Below are positions 5,354 to 7,331 of a stretch of 7,331 nt of DNA, one piece after another. Positions within the stretch are counted from its first letter, which is position 1, and each line of letters starts with the position of its first letter. Position numbers and translations under genes: made by a program. Under the pieces are notes generated by a model that was not told the origin of the DNA, did not search any database, and saw only the letters and a list, made by a program, of their open reading frames with translations. The DNA comes from Deltaproteobacteria bacterium (GTDB lineage: Bacteria; Desulfobacterota; DSM-4660; Desulfatiglandales; HGW-15). The stretch is from contig JAHECH010000208.1 in NCBI GenBank assembly GCA_024641835.1, positions 1 to 7,331 on the forward strand. The letters run 5' to 3'.

Positions 5354-7331
5354 TTAGAGAAGGTCTTTCAACTTTTTCATGACCTCATTGTATTCCTGTC
5401 CGCGAAAACAGAATCGAAGTCCCGTGAATGGCTTTCTGAGAGCTTTGACATGATCAACAACGATTGCATCTTTGACGATGACATCCCGTATCAGGCTTGC
5501 AAGGGTTCGGAATTCCTCTTTGCCCATGCCAAACCGCGTCATCTCCGAAACGCCCATGCGCAGGGCGCCCGCCGCCGTGAAGCCTTCTTCACCTGGGATC
5601 GCCTGGTAGTTGCAAATGATATTATTCGCTTCAAGCCTCCTCGCCATCTCCGATCCTTGGCCGTAATGAACGTGTACGATCACCTGGTGGGTCTCCGTAA
5701 AATCAATGCCCGGGTCGCCGGCCACATCAAGCCCGCACTCCTTAAGCGCCCTGGCAAAGGCCTTGGCATTGGCAATCACCCTGGACTGATATTCCCCTTT
5801 GAAGTGGTTCATCTCATAGGCAGCCACGAGAAGACCAAGAAGCGTTCCCAGATGATGGTTTGAAACAGACCCGGGAAAAGTCCTCCGGATCACAGCCTCC
5901 CAGAGTTCGTACCGCTCCTCGTGCTCTTCAAAACAGGTTCCTACAATGCCGCGCTGGGTGCCAAAAAAGGTTTTGTGGGTTGAGCCTGTTACGAGATCCG
6001 CTCCTTCTGCGAAAGGCTCCTGAAAATAAGGGCCGATGAGCCCCAAAACGTGGGCCATGTCGTACATGATGACGGCGTGGATTCCCTGGGCATCCAGGAA
6101 TCTTCGGATTTCAGCGACCGGCTCTTTGTGCAGGACCATGCTCTTGCCGAAGATGATCAACTCCGGCCGGAACTCATCAATCAGCTCAAGGCATGCCTCG
6201 ACATCGATCTTGTAGGGATTTTCCTCATGCATTGGAAAGTTTACGATTGCAGGACGCTCCGTGTGTGGATCGCGCGAGACAAAGTCCCTGAGCGCTCCCA
6301 TGGGCTGGGCGCTCAGATGGCCACCCTTGCCGATATGGTTGTTCATCACCCGCTGGATTCGCCGTGGTTCGCTCTTCCTGTCGGTTCGATTCACGTAATC
6401 CACCATGGCGCTGAATACAGCGGCATTGGCCATTTGACCGCTGATGAGCCGCGTTTCCACTTCAGTGCATCCCATGAACTTCCGCATCTCTTCTTCCAGG
6501 AGCAGCTCCACCTCATGAATAAAGCCGGTCCCCTGGTAGTAATAGACGTCTGCATCATAGAAAGCTTCCAGTTTCCTGTGCTCCGCATACCTGAAAGCAG
6601 GATCCATCACCGACACGAGCCTCGCCATCGGTGAAGGCGTCATCTCAGAAGGAATAAGATTGATGCACTCTCGTTGACGCCAGGCGGTGTTCTCTGCGGC
6701 TTTTTCCAACACGCCACGAACCGCCAGAGGCCCCTCGCCTGCGGAAGGTGTCTTAATGTCGAGTTTATGGTCATAGAGAATGGGACGGCTAAAAGGAGGG
6801 GCATCGCTCCTCAGGTGGTAGGGTACAACGACGGCATCAACCCTCTTACCGCGAATATCGATGCTCACTCGGTCGTCCTCCACGATGTTGCTGTCCATGT
6901 AGGCAAGGCAGATGGAACGGAGTTGTCGCTGAGCCGTCTGCCTTGATTCAAGCCCTTCCCCCTCCACCAGCCAATAAGGGACCATGGTGCCGCTCGCCAC
7001 ATACCCCACAGGCTTGTTCCCCATGAACACCTTTGCGCCCGCACGTGCCACCCCTCGGCCTGCCACAGCCAGGGGTTGAATCATCCGGGGAAGAACGTCT
7101 ATGAGGCTATAGTCCCGCCTCATGATCTTTCCGAAAGCCTCAAACTGTTTTGCCAGGGGAGCGCGCCCCACATAATCACCTTTCAGAGCGGAAAAACTGA
7201 CAGCCACTTTGGTCATGGGGCATCCGAAAACAGGGATTTCATGCCCTTCATGGTCGATACCCAATTCGTGGCCGTAGAGGGGAAGGCACGCTTCCAAACG
7301 AAGCGTGTCCCTCGCTCCAAGACCCGCAGGG
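5354..7331 (-). CDS. GcvT-SHMT fusion: aminomethyltransferase C-terminal part joined to serine hydroxymethyltransferase (5' end outside window)
   Basis: The reading frame is open to the window edge, so the N-terminus is missing; the TTG at 7297 is an internal leucine in the T-protein motif GARDTLRLEA. The visible part is about 658 residues. Residues 1 to about 175 are the C-terminal part of glycine-cleavage T-protein (LPLYGHEL, KGDYVGR, GYVASGTMVPY, IRGKRVDAVVVPYH). After a short linker, about 202-620 are a complete PLP fold-type I serine hydroxymethyltransferase: INLIPSE (222-228), GGHLS, YDMAHVLG (Asp stacking on PLP), STHKTF with PLP lysine about 453, and LRMGVSEMTRFG with the carboxylate-binding Arg. 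T-protein moves a one-carbon unit between glycine-derived aminomethyl-lipoyl-H protein and tetrahydrofolate, and SHMT joins methylene-THF to glycine to give serine. Fusion could channel methylene-THF between them. The SHMT half diverges from housekeeping GlyA (GSTHKTFFGTQRG rather than TTTHKTLRGPRGG), so another aldol acceptor is possible. It is the first visible gene of the cluster. Confidence 0.9.
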   Translation of the reverse strand, partial: PAGLGARDTLRLEACLPLYGHELGIDHEGHEIPVFGCPMTKVAVSFSALKGDYVGRAPLAKQFEAFGKIMRRDYSLIDVLPRMIQPLAVAGRGVARAGAKVFMGNKPVGYVASGTMVPYWLVEGEGLESRQTAQRQLRSICLAYMDSNIVEDDRVSIDIRGKRVDAVVVPYHLRSDAPPFSRPILYDHKLDIKTPSAGEGPLAVRGVLEKAAENTAWRQRECINLIPSEMTPSPMARLVSVMDPAFRYAEHRKLEAFYDADVYYYQGTGFIHEVELLLEEEMRKFMGCTEVETRLISGQMANAAVFSAMVDYVNRTDRKSEPRRIQRVMNNHIGKGGHLSAQPMGALRDFVSRDPHTERPAIVNFPMHEENPYKIDVEACLELIDEFRPELIIFGKSMVLHKEPVAEIRRFLDAQGIHAVIMYDMAHVLGLIGPYFQEPFAEGADLVTGSTHKTFFGTQRGIVGTCFEEHEERYELWEAVIRRTFPGSVSNHHLGTLLGLLVAAYEMNHFKGEYQSRVIANAKAFARALKECGLDVAGDPGIDFTETHQVIVHVHYGQGSEMARRLEANNIICNYQAIPGEEGFTAAGALRMGVSEMTRFGMGKEEFRTLASLIRDVIVKDAIVVDHVKALRKPFTGLRFCFRGQEYNEVMKKLKDLL

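Noticed and set aside
5147..5863. 238-codon plus-strand open frame
   Set aside because: It spans the junction of two well-supported minus-strand genes in antisense, and its composition reflects their codon use.
6050..6634. 194-codon plus-strand open frame
   Set aside because: It is antisense to the SHMT domain with its conserved motifs; no protein-like features of its own.
7295..7297. TTG as the start codon of the GcvT-SHMT gene
   Set aside because: The frame continues open to the window edge and upstream codons read GLGARDTLR, part of the conserved T-protein motif, so the TTG is an internal Leu.

Overview
The window looks like chromosomal DNA from an anaerobic or microaerophilic bacterium, most plausibly a deltaproteobacterial (Desulfobacterota/Syntrophobacter-like) lineage. 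This is inferred from a rubrerythrin with a C-terminal rubredoxin domain, from a hairpin-rich dispersed repeat (4192-4407) that resembles elements I remember from those genomes, and from the serine/glycine gene set. No rRNA or other direct taxonomic marker is present.

Layout, left to right. Positions 1-430 are essentially non-coding. They hold possibly the last codons of a gene cut by the window edge, a TAG-TAG-TAG three-frame stop, one copy of a 64-nt dispersed repeat, and a strong hairpin terminator for the next gene. Positions 431-1582 (minus) encode a 12-TM major facilitator transporter. Positions 1583-2262 are a 680-nt gene-free stretch with an 86-nt long-arm inverted repeat and a second, better preserved copy of the dispersed repeat (81 nt with terminal inverted repeats) ending just before the rubrerythrin gene. 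Positions 2263-2760 (plus) encode rubrerythrin, which converges on the minus-strand genes.

The right 60% is a minus-strand serine/glycine cluster, transcribed from the right edge leftwards. It starts with a GcvT-serine hydroxymethyltransferase fusion (5354-7331, N-terminus outside the window). Four bases later comes a ParB/sulfiredoxin-fold protein that carries the residues expected of a free L-serine kinase (SerK/SbnI family, 4468-5349). After a MITE-like structured repeat comes a double-ACT, SerB-like HAD protein (2896-4158).

The most interesting point is the combination. The fusion would interconvert glycine and serine on tetrahydrofolate, and the second protein would phosphorylate serine to O-phosphoserine. 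The third protein, which automatic annotation would call phosphoserine phosphatase, has lost or changed several residues needed for that reaction: DxE instead of DxD, GDGSTG instead of GDGAND, and substrate-binding Glu and Arg positions replaced. I infer a glycine-to-serine-to-phosphoserine module in which the SerB homologue is a regulator, a phosphotransferase or otherwise re-purposed. This is a hypothesis from residues and gene order only.
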